DNA of 26,275 nt from Leptolyngbyaceae cyanobacterium M65_K2018_010 (GTDB lineage Bacteria; Cyanobacteriota; Cyanobacteriia; Phormidesmidales; Phormidesmidaceae): the NCBI GenBank assembly GCA_015295885.1, contig DVEE01000438.1:1-26275 (forward strand). Reading direction: 5' to 3'. The position numbers were made by a program, and so were the translations under genes. Below the pieces are notes generated by a model. That model did not search any database. It was given only the letters and a program-made list of their open reading frames with translations, and had not been told where the DNA came from. Positions 16,289-22,925 of the stretch are shown piece after piece (the stretch's first letter is position 1; every line of letters starts with the position of its first letter).

Positions 16289-16979
16289 AGAACTCCTAAA
16301 CCGCTATCGGACCGGCGATCGCACCTTCTCTAGCCTTAAACTGTTAGAAATTGAACTGCTGCAAGCGGACCTCAGCGGGGCTAACTTTAGCCATAGCGAT
16401 TTGCGCCAGGCCCGGCTGGGACGAACCTGCTTTGCCCAGAGTGACTTTACCGAGGCTGACCTCAGTGAGGCCTTGCTTTGGGGCGCAGACTTTACCGCCG
16501 CCCATGCCCCCCAGGTACAACTGCGGGATGCGGACCTGAGTGGCGCTGTATTCGTGGGCGCTCAATTGCGGGGGGCCAATTTGATCAAGGCCATTCTCTG
16601 CGGAGTGAATTTACAAAAGGCCGATCTATCTGGTGCGCTCCTGATTGAGGCAGATTTTCGTCCTAGTTCTGACCAGCAAACCAACTTGAGTGGCGCCAAT
16701 CTGCAGGGCGCCAACCTGAGCTATGCCTACCTGAGCGGCGCCCGTTTAGCCCAGGCAGACTTGAGTGGGGCCAAGCTTTGTCGGGCCCAATTGGCCCAGG
16801 GCTTTCGCCCCGATGCCCCAACCACCGACCTGACCCAGGCCAACCTGCAAGGGGCTGACCTAAGCTTCGCGGATCTCAGCGGGGCCCGCCTGTGCGGGGC
16901 TAACCTGCAAGGAGCTGACCTGACCGGAACTATTTTGGCTCAAGCCGATCTGACGGGCGCCACCCTACCCGAAGGGTAG
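16278..16979 (+). CDS. Pentapeptide-repeat protein
   Basis: A 233-residue protein built almost wholly of A(D/N)LxX pentapeptides, for example ADLSGANFSHSDLRQARL, ADLSEALLWGADF and GANLQGADLTGTILAQADL. They form the right-handed quadrilateral beta-helix (Rfr fold) common in cyanobacteria. The N-terminal 25 residues (MDARELLNRYRTGDRTF) form the usual helical cap. A repeat-free loop near 128-136 (FRPSSDQQT) and one near 175-185 (GFRPDAPTT) interrupt the helix. There is no signal peptide, so it is probably cytoplasmic. The molecular role is unknown for most of the family. The frame extends upstream to 16215, but the ATG at 16278 fits the family N-terminus. It ends 10 bases from the end of convergent acsF. 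Confidence 0.9.
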   Translation: MDARELLNRYRTGDRTFSSLKLLEIELLQADLSGANFSHSDLRQARLGRTCFAQSDFTEADLSEALLWGADFTAAHAPQVQLRDADLSGAVFVGAQLRGANLIKAILCGVNLQKADLSGALLIEADFRPSSDQQTNLSGANLQGANLSYAYLSGARLAQADLSGAKLCRAQLAQGFRPDAPTTDLTQANLQGADLSFADLSGARLCGANLQGADLTGTILAQADLTGATLPEG

Positions 16980-16989
16980 AACAGAAAGG

Positions 16990-18066
16990 CTAGCGAACTG
17001 TTCCCCGCAGGGCTTCGGCATCGCGGGGTGGGATTAGATAGAGGCGCAGCAAATCTCCGGTAATGCCTAACACCAGGGGTAATTTTCGGAGGGTTGTGAG
17101 CCAGCCGGGGGCTGAACGGGCGGCCAACTCCTTCAGCTTCAGGTTGCGGGCGGCGGCCCGTTCCAGGCGAGGGAAAAATTCGGGATGATCCACATTGAGC
17201 GACACCGGGAAGGCGCGGGCGGCAGTATCGTTAGTTTTGCGCACCACCTCGGCATCAAACTCGGTCGCATCTAACCCCAGCATTTCGTAGAATTTGGCCC
17301 GTTCGTGGACGGTCAGGCTATGGGTGGCAAATACGGAGAGTAAGAAGAACCGACTCCAAAGGCGACCCGCCCAGGTGTTCCACATGGAGGGTTGCGATCG
17401 CACCAGCGCCTTAAAAATATCGCCGTGGCGGTTTTCATCCTGGCACCAGCTCTCAAAGTAGTTGAATAGGGGATAAAACCGATGCTCAGGGTGCTGCTCC
17501 AGATGCCGGTAAATCAAGATATACCGCCAGTAGCCAATTTTCTCCGACAGGTATACGGCGTAGATAATCCACTCCACCGGAAAGAAGGTATAGGTGCGGT
17601 TCTTGGTCAGCTTGGCCAGATCCAGGGAGACGTTGAAATCCTGCATGCACTTGTTGAGGAAGCCAGCATGGCGAGCTTCATCCCGCGCCATCAGGCTAAA
17701 AATCTCGGCCAGGATGGGGTTGCGGCCCTTGAGCTTGCGGGACAGCTCCTTAAACAGTAAAAAGCCAGAAAATTCTGATACGCAGGAACGCTCCAGGTAA
17801 TCGATAAACGCCTGCCGTTCCTCGCCCTGAATGTGGTCCCACCCCTGCCGAAAGGAATCATCTCGGATGAAGTGGTGGCGGTTATAGTCGGCCCGCATTT
17901 CCTCCAGCATCGCCTGGAGCCCTTCGCGTTCAAGGGATAGGTCGAGGTTTGCCGCCTTGTCAAAGTCGGTGGTGTAGAACCGGGGGGACAGCAGATTTTC
18001 TTCAATAGCGGTTTTGACTTGGCTATCACCGGGTTGGGGAGCCGGCTTTGAGAGAGCAGTCACCAT
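16990..18066 (-). CDS. acsF: Mg-protoporphyrin IX monomethyl ester (oxidative) cyclase, oxygen-dependent
   Basis: A 358-residue di-iron enzyme that uses O2 to form the isocyclic ring E of chlorophyll, converting Mg-protoporphyrin IX monomethyl ester to divinyl-protochlorophyllide. The N-terminus shows the family hallmark LLSPRFYTTDFD. Iron ligands are seen as SEFSGFLLFKEL (Glu near 98 and 107), ARDEARHAGF (E130, H133) and CQDENRHGDIF (E211, H214). The length equals the usual 358 aa, starting from ATG 18066. A GTG at 18114 would add 16 residues unlike the family. It diverges from ho-hemN-bchE, so it is probably the low-oxygen isoform (ChlA-II, AcsF2). That assignment is from neighbours, not sequence. 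The aerobic paralogue would lie elsewhere. Confidence 0.95.
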   Translation of the reverse strand: MVTALSKPAPQPGDSQVKTAIEENLLSPRFYTTDFDKAANLDLSLEREGLQAMLEEMRADYNRHHFIRDDSFRQGWDHIQGEERQAFIDYLERSCVSEFSGFLLFKELSRKLKGRNPILAEIFSLMARDEARHAGFLNKCMQDFNVSLDLAKLTKNRTYTFFPVEWIIYAVYLSEKIGYWRYILIYRHLEQHPEHRFYPLFNYFESWCQDENRHGDIFKALVRSQPSMWNTWAGRLWSRFFLLSVFATHSLTVHERAKFYEMLGLDATEFDAEVVRKTNDTAARAFPVSLNVDHPEFFPRLERAAARNLKLKELAARSAPGWLTTLRKLPLVLGITGDLLRLYLIPPRDAEALRGTVR

Positions 18067-18218
18067 AGGAATTGTTTGGGGTAAAACAACAGGTACAGCG
18101 CGATTTCGAGTCACTTCATCGCTTTATGGCTATCAACCATAACATGAGCCTCGATCGCTTTTGAGTCGCGTTAAGAAATGTAGACGGTAGGAGTTCGGCT
18201 TGGCCAGCTCGAGTGAGT

Positions 18219-18246
18219 GTTCGACGGCTCAGTGGAGCTCGACGAA
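18219..18246. repeat. Imperfect palindrome in the acsF-ho intergenic region
   Basis: GTTCGACGGCTCAGTGGAGCTCGACGAA can fold with GCTC/GAGC and TCGA/TCGA stems and a two-base bulge. It resembles the dispersed TTCGA-GCTCAGT-type intergenic repeats of cyanobacteria (recollection only). It lies in the roughly 370-base divergent region, away from both predicted starts. Confidence 0.35.
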
Positions 18247-18358
18247 GGGAGCTAGGAGTTCCGAGTTTTCTCTATTCCGCCTCCTGGATTCTCTCTTCCT
18301 GCTCAGAACTAAGGGCTGGTGGGAGCGGCTGGTCGGCACCCTAGAGGCCTTTGACTAA

Positions 18359-18407
18359 ACAAAACTTAATTTGTGGGAATGCTTCTGACGTTTAATAGCT
18401 GTATAGT
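18359..18407 (+). promoter_or_regulatory. Candidate activator-dependent promoter of ho
   Basis: A -10-like TATAGT lies at 18402-18407, 33 bases before the ho ATG. No good -35 hexamer sits at 16-18 bases. Instead, an imperfect 16-bp palindrome (ACAAAACTTAATTTGT, 18359-18374) is centred about 47 bases before the likely transcription start, a usual place for an activator. In cyanobacteria the MarR-type ChlR activates chlAII-ho2-hemN at low O2. Assigning this site to it is inference. Confidence 0.35.
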
Positions 18408-18440
18408 GATTAAAAGATTTTTGGTTCGTGAGGTATAACC

Positions 18441-19190
18441 ATGACTGATTTAGCTCAACGGCTGCGGGAAGGCACCCAGGCCTCCCACACCCTGTCTGAA
18501 AATACAGCGTTTATGAAGTGCTTTCTTAAAGGCGTGGTGGAGCTCGAACCCTTCCGCAAGCTCACCGCTGACCTCTACTTTCTCTACAGCACCCTAGAAG
18601 CCGAAATGCTCCGCCATCAAGACCATCCGGTAGTGGGGCCGATGGTGTTTCCGGAGCTCTTCCGCACGCAAAAGCTGGAAGAAGACCTGGCCTTTTACTA
18701 CGGCGACAACTGGCGTCAAGACATTGCCGCCACCCCAGCGGGTGAGCACTATGTCAGCCGCATCCGGGAAGCGTCAAGAAGTAACCCAGCCCTATTGGTG
18801 GCCCATGCCTACGTGCGCTACATGGGGGATCTGTCCGGTGGGCAAGGGTTGCGGCATATTGCGCGATCGGCCCTAAATTTGCCCCCCGACCAGGGAACTG
18901 GATTGCACGAGTTTGATCAACTCCCCACCGTTGAAGCCAAGCGGGACTTTAAGGTGAAATATCGGGAAGCGCTCAACGCTCTGCCCGTGGATGAAACGCT
19001 GATCCAACAGATGGTTGATGAAGCGAATCTCGCCTTCGCCCTGAATCGCGATGTCTTCCATGAACTCGAACCCGATGTGCGAGCGGCTGTCGGCGATCAT
19101 GTCTTTGACTTGATCACCCGGCAGGATCGGCCGGGCAGTACTGAGCGGCACTCCCACCAGGGCATGGTGGCTTTGGTAGCGACGGAGTAG
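18441..19190 (+). CDS. ho: Heme oxygenase (biliverdin-producing)
   Basis: A 249-residue ferredoxin-dependent heme oxygenase. It opens heme to biliverdin IXalpha, CO and Fe2+, the first step towards phycobilins. The proximal ligand is H16 in LREGTQASHTLSENTAFMKC. The distal glycine-rich helix is intact (YMGDLSGGQGL, 129-136). FYYGDNWRQ and EANLAFALNRDVFHELE are typical cyanobacterial HO stretches. The position next to acsF and hemN suggests HO2, the low-oxygen isoform, rather than constitutive HO1. The C-terminal 20 residues (after LITRQDRPGS) are variable. The ATG at 18441 is the natural start. Two hairpins follow in the 139 bases before hemN, so transcription may be attenuated there. Confidence 0.95.
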   Translation: MTDLAQRLREGTQASHTLSENTAFMKCFLKGVVELEPFRKLTADLYFLYSTLEAEMLRHQDHPVVGPMVFPELFRTQKLEEDLAFYYGDNWRQDIAATPAGEHYVSRIREASRSNPALLVAHAYVRYMGDLSGGQGLRHIARSALNLPPDQGTGLHEFDQLPTVEAKRDFKVKYREALNALPVDETLIQQMVDEANLAFALNRDVFHELEPDVRAAVGDHVFDLITRQDRPGSTERHSHQGMVALVATE

Positions 19191-19203
19191 TTTGTCGAAG
19201 GCC

Positions 19204-19268
19204 AGAAACCGGGTTTCTTTTGGGAGCAGCGAGTAACCCTGGCAGCCCATCAAAGAAACCCGGTTTCT
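19204..19268. repeat. Perfect 17-bp inverted repeat between ho and hemN
   Basis: AGAAACCGGGTTTCTTT at 19204-19220 is the exact reverse complement of 19252-19268, enclosing 31 bases. A further TGGG/CCCA pairing is possible inside the loop. Each arm also contains a near-palindrome (AGAAACC-GGGTTTCT), a motif I recall as a common dispersed cyanobacterial repeat. As RNA it would form a long stable stem just after the ho stop codon. Confidence 0.8.
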
Positions 19269-19280
19269 AGTCTATCCACT

Positions 19281-19312
19281 GGTGGGCAGTGCCCACCCTA
19301 CAGATCCTTTTT
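19281..19312 (+). terminator. Hairpin plus T-run before hemN (possible attenuator/terminator)
   Basis: GGTGGGC-AGT-GCCCACC forms a 7-bp perfect GC-rich stem. It is followed after about 8 bases by CCTTTTT (19306-19312). GGTGGGCA.TGCCCACCCTACA is also, to my recollection, a dispersed repeat of cyanobacteria. The T-run is displaced from the stem, so termination is uncertain. Confidence 0.4.
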
Positions 19313-19329
19313 GCAAACACATTATCACC

Positions 19330-20727
19330 ATGCTCTCTTTAGCCAATCCTGTTGTTTTTGACTCGGCCCTGCTCCACAAGTACAACCAACCGCTGCCCCG
19401 CTACACCAGCTATCCACCGGCTACGGAGATGAAGGAAACCTTTAGCTCCAGGGATTTTGAAGCTGCTTTGGCGATCGGGAACTACAGGCAAACCCCCCTG
19501 TCCCTTTACTGCCACATTCCCTTCTGTGAGTCGGCCTGCTACTTCTGTGGCTGCAACACGGTGATTACCCGCCATAGGGCGATCGCCGATCCTTACCTGG
19601 ACTATCTAGAGCGCAACATAGCCCAGGTAGCCCAGCGGGTAGCTCGCCGCCAAGTCAACCAACTCCACTGGGGCGGCGGCACCCCTAGCTACCTCAGCCC
19701 CAAGCAGGTTGAACGATTGTGGACGGTGTTGCATCACCACTTTGAGTTTGAACGCGACGCAGAAATTTCCATTGAAGTCAACCCCCGCGACCTGGATCGC
19801 CAGTATGTCAGGTTTCTCAAGGATTTGGGCTTTAAGCGAGTCAGCTTTGGCCTGCAAGATTTCGATCTCAAGGTGCAGGCCGCAGTCAACCGCGTTCAAC
19901 CGGAAGCGATGCTGTTTAACGCCATGGACTGGCTGCGGGAGGCCGGGTTTGAAAGCGTGAACGTAGACCTAATCTACGGGTTGCCGTACCAAACTCTAGA
20001 TACCTTCCGCAACACCATAGACAAAACGCTGCAACTCGATCCCGATCGCATCGCGGTCTTCAATTTCGCCTACGTGCCCTGGCTCAAACCAGTTCAGAAA
20101 AAGCACATTGACCCCGCTACCCTGCCTGGCCCCGAAGACAAGTTAGAAATCTTCCACATGACCATTGATCGCCTCACCGCGGCGGGCTACCAGTTCATTG
20201 GCATGGACCATTTCGCCAAGGCCAACGACGAACTCGCGATCGCCCAGGCTCAGGGCCAACTCCACCGCAACTTCCAGGGTTACACTACCCAGCCCGAGTC
20301 AGACCTGCTGGGCTTTGGCATGACCTCCATCAGTATGTTGCAAGATGTGTACAGTCAGAACCACAAAGGGCTGCGCGACTTTTATAAAGCCCTAGACGCT
20401 GACCTTCTTCCCCTGGAACGGGGGGTGGTGCTCAGCCGAGACGACATTCTGCGCCGCGCCGTGATTATGGAGTTGATGTGCCAGTTTGAACTTTCCAAGG
20501 CGGCGATCGCAGAAAAGTATCACCTCAGCTTTGACCAAGACTTTGATGACTACTTTGCCCGCGAACGCCAAGACCTGCAAGCTCTAGAAGCCGATGGCCT
20601 AGTGCGACTTACCCCCAACCACATCGAAGTGCTCCCCCCTGGTCGCCTGCTGATTCGCAACATCGCCGCCGTGTTTGACACCTACCTGCGGAACCGCACT
20701 ATCCGCCAATTTTCCCAATCCGTTTAA
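19330..20727 (+). CDS. hemN: Oxygen-independent coproporphyrinogen III oxidase (radical SAM)
   Basis: A 465-residue radical SAM enzyme that decarboxylates coproporphyrinogen III to protoporphyrinogen IX without O2. The HemN-specific cluster motif CX3CX2CXC is complete (C66, C70, C73, C75 in CHIPFCESACYFCGC), with Y60 just before it. PRYTSYPPA near the N-terminus marks a true HemN rather than a HemW-type homologue. GGGTPSYLS, EVNPRDL, SFGLQDFD and YGLPYQT are the SAM and substrate motifs. The C-terminal winged-helix domain (ELMCQFELS, DFDDYFARERQDL) is present. The reading frame extends upstream to 19282 through the hairpin, but the ATG at 19330 gives the family start. No Shine-Dalgarno is evident. 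It follows ho and precedes bchE, as part of a low-O2 tetrapyrrole set. Confidence 0.95.
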   Translation: MLSLANPVVFDSALLHKYNQPLPRYTSYPPATEMKETFSSRDFEAALAIGNYRQTPLSLYCHIPFCESACYFCGCNTVITRHRAIADPYLDYLERNIAQVAQRVARRQVNQLHWGGGTPSYLSPKQVERLWTVLHHHFEFERDAEISIEVNPRDLDRQYVRFLKDLGFKRVSFGLQDFDLKVQAAVNRVQPEAMLFNAMDWLREAGFESVNVDLIYGLPYQTLDTFRNTIDKTLQLDPDRIAVFNFAYVPWLKPVQKKHIDPATLPGPEDKLEIFHMTIDRLTAAGYQFIGMDHFAKANDELAIAQAQGQLHRNFQGYTTQPESDLLGFGMTSISMLQDVYSQNHKGLRDFYKALDADLLPLERGVVLSRDDILRRAVIMELMCQFELSKAAIAEKYHLSFDQDFDDYFARERQDLQALEADGLVRLTPNHIEVLPPGRLLIRNIAAVFDTYLRNRTIRQFSQSV

Positions 20728-20759
20728 ATCAACGGCTCCTCAAAAAATAGAGACAGGAG

Positions 20760-20788
20760 TTTTGAACTTTGAATTTTGAACTTTGAAG
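20760..20788. repeat. Heptanucleotide tandem repeat between hemN and bchE
   Basis: Four heptamers TTTGAAC, TTTGAAT, TTTGAAC and TTTGAAG run from 20761 to 20788, also readable as two perfect copies of the 14-mer TTTTGAACTTTGAA (20760-20773 and 20774-20787). Short tandem heptamers of this kind are typical of cyanobacterial intergenic DNA. Confidence 0.85.
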
Positions 20789-20875
20789 TCAACCCCTCCG
20801 ACCAAAGTCTCCCCCTAAGATCCAACACTCAACGCTCAAAATTATCCCAATCCTTTCCCCCTGCGGAGATTCCCC

Positions 20876-22846
20876 ATGCGCATCCTGATGATCCAGCCCA
20901 ACTACCACGCTGGCGGGGCTGAAATTGCCGGTAACTGGCCGCCAAGTTGGGTGCCCTACGTGGGCGGTGCCCTCAAAGCGGCGGGTTTTGACGATATTCG
21001 CTTTATCGATGCGATGACCCATTACATCGACGATGAGCCTCTGGCGGCGATGATTGCCGAGCACCGTCCCGATGTAGTCATGGCCACCGCCATTACCCCA
21101 ATGATCTACAAGTCCCAGGACACCCTGCGGATTGCCAAGTCGGTTTGCCCCGAGGCGGTCACCATCATGGGAGGCGTGCATCCCACCTATATGTACCGGG
21201 AGGTTTTGCAGGAGGCTCCCTGGGTGGACTACATCATTCGGGGGGAGGGGGAAGAAATTAGTGTCAATTTGCTACGGGCGATCGCCGAGGGGCGCGACCA
21301 GCGCGATCGCGAGTCCATTCTGGGCCTGGCTTACTTGGATGAGGCTGGTCAGGTTGTAGCTACGCCGGCTCACCCGCCCATCCGTGACCTCAACACCCTC
21401 ACCCCCGACTGGACCCTACTCGACTGGGACACCTATATCTACACTCCCCTGAATGTGCGGGTTGCAGTCCCCAACTTTGCCCGGGGTTGCCCTTTCCGGT
21501 GTCGGTTCTGCTGTCAGTGGAAGTTCTGGCGCAAGTATCGGGCTCGTAAACCCAAGCAATTTGTGGATGAGATTGAGTACCTGGTGAAGGAGCACAACGT
21601 CGGCTTTTTCATCCTCGCCGACGAAGAACCCACCATCAGCAAGGCTCGCTTCGTTGCCCTATGCGAAGCACTGATTGAGCGAAATTTGCCGGTTCACTGG
21701 GGCATTAACACTCGAGTCACCGACATTCTGCGGGATGAAGCAGAGTTGCCGCTTTACCGCCAAGCTGGCCTAGTGCATGTGTCCTTGGGGACAGAAGCGG
21801 CGGCCCAGCTCAACCTGAACGTGTTCCGTAAGGAAACCACCATTGCTGATAACAAGCGAGCTGTGAAGCTCCTGCGGGACAACGGCATTTTGGCGGAGGT
21901 GCAGTTCATTATGGGACTGCCCAATGAAACCCCAGAAACCATTGAAGAAACCTACCGCATGGCGCGGGACTGGGGGGCCGATATGGCTAACTGGAACATG
22001 TACACTCCCTGGCCCTTTGCCGAACTCTTCCAGGATCTGGAAGACAAAGTAGAGATTCGCGACTACTCCCACTACAACTTCGTTACCCCGATCATTAAAC
22101 CGGACCACATGACCCGGGAAGAGGTCTTGCAGGGTGTGCTGCGCAACTATGCCCGCTTCTACGGCTGGAAGTTTTGGGAGTACTGGTGGGAGCGCGATGG
22201 CTTTAAGCGCCGCTACCTGCTGGGTTGCCTCTGGGCCTTTGTCAAAACTACGTGGAACAAGCGGTTCTACAACCTGAGCCGGGTGAGGCGTAAGGGTATG
22301 CAGGCCGAAATTGACTTTGGCTTTGATGAATCGCGTATTCTCTCGCCGGAGGCGATGGCCCAGCTCAAGGCCGCTAAGCTGGCCGATGTGGAGTTCAGCG
22401 AAGTCTCCGCCTGTGGCGCTCCCAATACCTTACCCGAGTCTGCCGGGGAGCCCGCCGAGGACGACCTACAGATCGTCATTGTAGACAGCGATGAACCCAG
22501 TCGCATCGCCCTGCGCCAGGGATTGCGATCGCAACCGGGCCTAGAGGTCGCCAGCGAAGCCACCAACGGCGAAACAGGCCTGGTTCTACTCGATTCCATT
22601 GGCGTCGATGTGGTGGTGGTGAACGATCCGTTACCTGACATGACCCTCGCGGAGTTTCTCCAGCGCATGCAGACGCAGAATTCCTGTTTGCCCCTCAAAG
22701 TGCTGGTGCTCACCACCGGCACCCCAGCCCTGGAGGGGCTGAACGTGGCCCACTGTCCCAAGCAAAGCCCCGTGCCCATCCTAGCCGACCACATCCGGAG
22801 CCTCCATGAACCCACTCCCCTAGCCGCCCAACCCGTCTCGGTCTAG
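20876..22846 (+). CDS. bchE: Oxygen-independent Mg-protoporphyrin IX monomethyl ester cyclase (BchE/ChlE) with C-terminal receiver-like domain
   Basis: A 656-residue B12-binding radical SAM protein. Residues 1-140 (MRILMIQPNYHAGGAEIAGN, WPPSWVPYVGGALK) match the start of purple-bacterial BchE very closely, more so than generic BchE-like paralogues. The radical SAM cluster is CPFRCRFC (C205, C209, C212) in a domain of about 195-400. The family C-terminal helical part follows to about 510. By family knowledge it forms ring E using water instead of O2. An added domain at 531-648 has a response-regulator receiver pattern (LQIVIVDSDEPSRIALRQGL, VDVVVVNDPLPDM, VLVLTT, K629). D537 and D539 are kept, but the phospho-acceptor position is Asn583. 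GGAGA precedes the ATG by about 8 bases. It lies 148 bases after hemN and is probably co-regulated with it. Confidence 0.9.
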   Translation: MRILMIQPNYHAGGAEIAGNWPPSWVPYVGGALKAAGFDDIRFIDAMTHYIDDEPLAAMIAEHRPDVVMATAITPMIYKSQDTLRIAKSVCPEAVTIMGGVHPTYMYREVLQEAPWVDYIIRGEGEEISVNLLRAIAEGRDQRDRESILGLAYLDEAGQVVATPAHPPIRDLNTLTPDWTLLDWDTYIYTPLNVRVAVPNFARGCPFRCRFCCQWKFWRKYRARKPKQFVDEIEYLVKEHNVGFFILADEEPTISKARFVALCEALIERNLPVHWGINTRVTDILRDEAELPLYRQAGLVHVSLGTEAAAQLNLNVFRKETTIADNKRAVKLLRDNGILAEVQFIMGLPNETPETIEETYRMARDWGADMANWNMYTPWPFAELFQDLEDKVEIRDYSHYNFVTPIIKPDHMTREEVLQGVLRNYARFYGWKFWEYWWERDGFKRRYLLGCLWAFVKTTWNKRFYNLSRVRRKGMQAEIDFGFDESRILSPEAMAQLKAAKLADVEFSEVSACGAPNTLPESAGEPAEDDLQIVIVDSDEPSRIALRQGLRSQPGLEVASEATNGETGLVLLDSIGVDVVVVNDPLPDMTLAEFLQRMQTQNSCLPLKVLVLTTGTPALEGLNVAHCPKQSPVPILADHIRSLHEPTPLAAQPVSV

Positions 22847-22877
22847 CACCTTAATCCCTCAGGCCTCTGTTCTGACG

Positions 22878-22925
22878 TTCCCCCTTCCCCCTCTTCTTCC
22901 TTCTTCTTTCCTTCCCTATTCCCCC
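22878..22925 (+). other. Polypyrimidine leader before the nitronate monooxygenase-family gene
   Basis: Positions 22878-22917 contain only C and T (40 bases). A single A follows, then seven more pyrimidines up to the ATG at 22926. No Shine-Dalgarno is possible in this leader, so translation must start by a non-SD mechanism. Confidence 0.8.

Noticed and set aside
22267..22815. 182-aa minus-strand frame under the bchE C-terminus
   Set aside because: Antisense shadow with Ser/Arg-rich composition. The plus-strand receiver-like sequence is the coherent reading.
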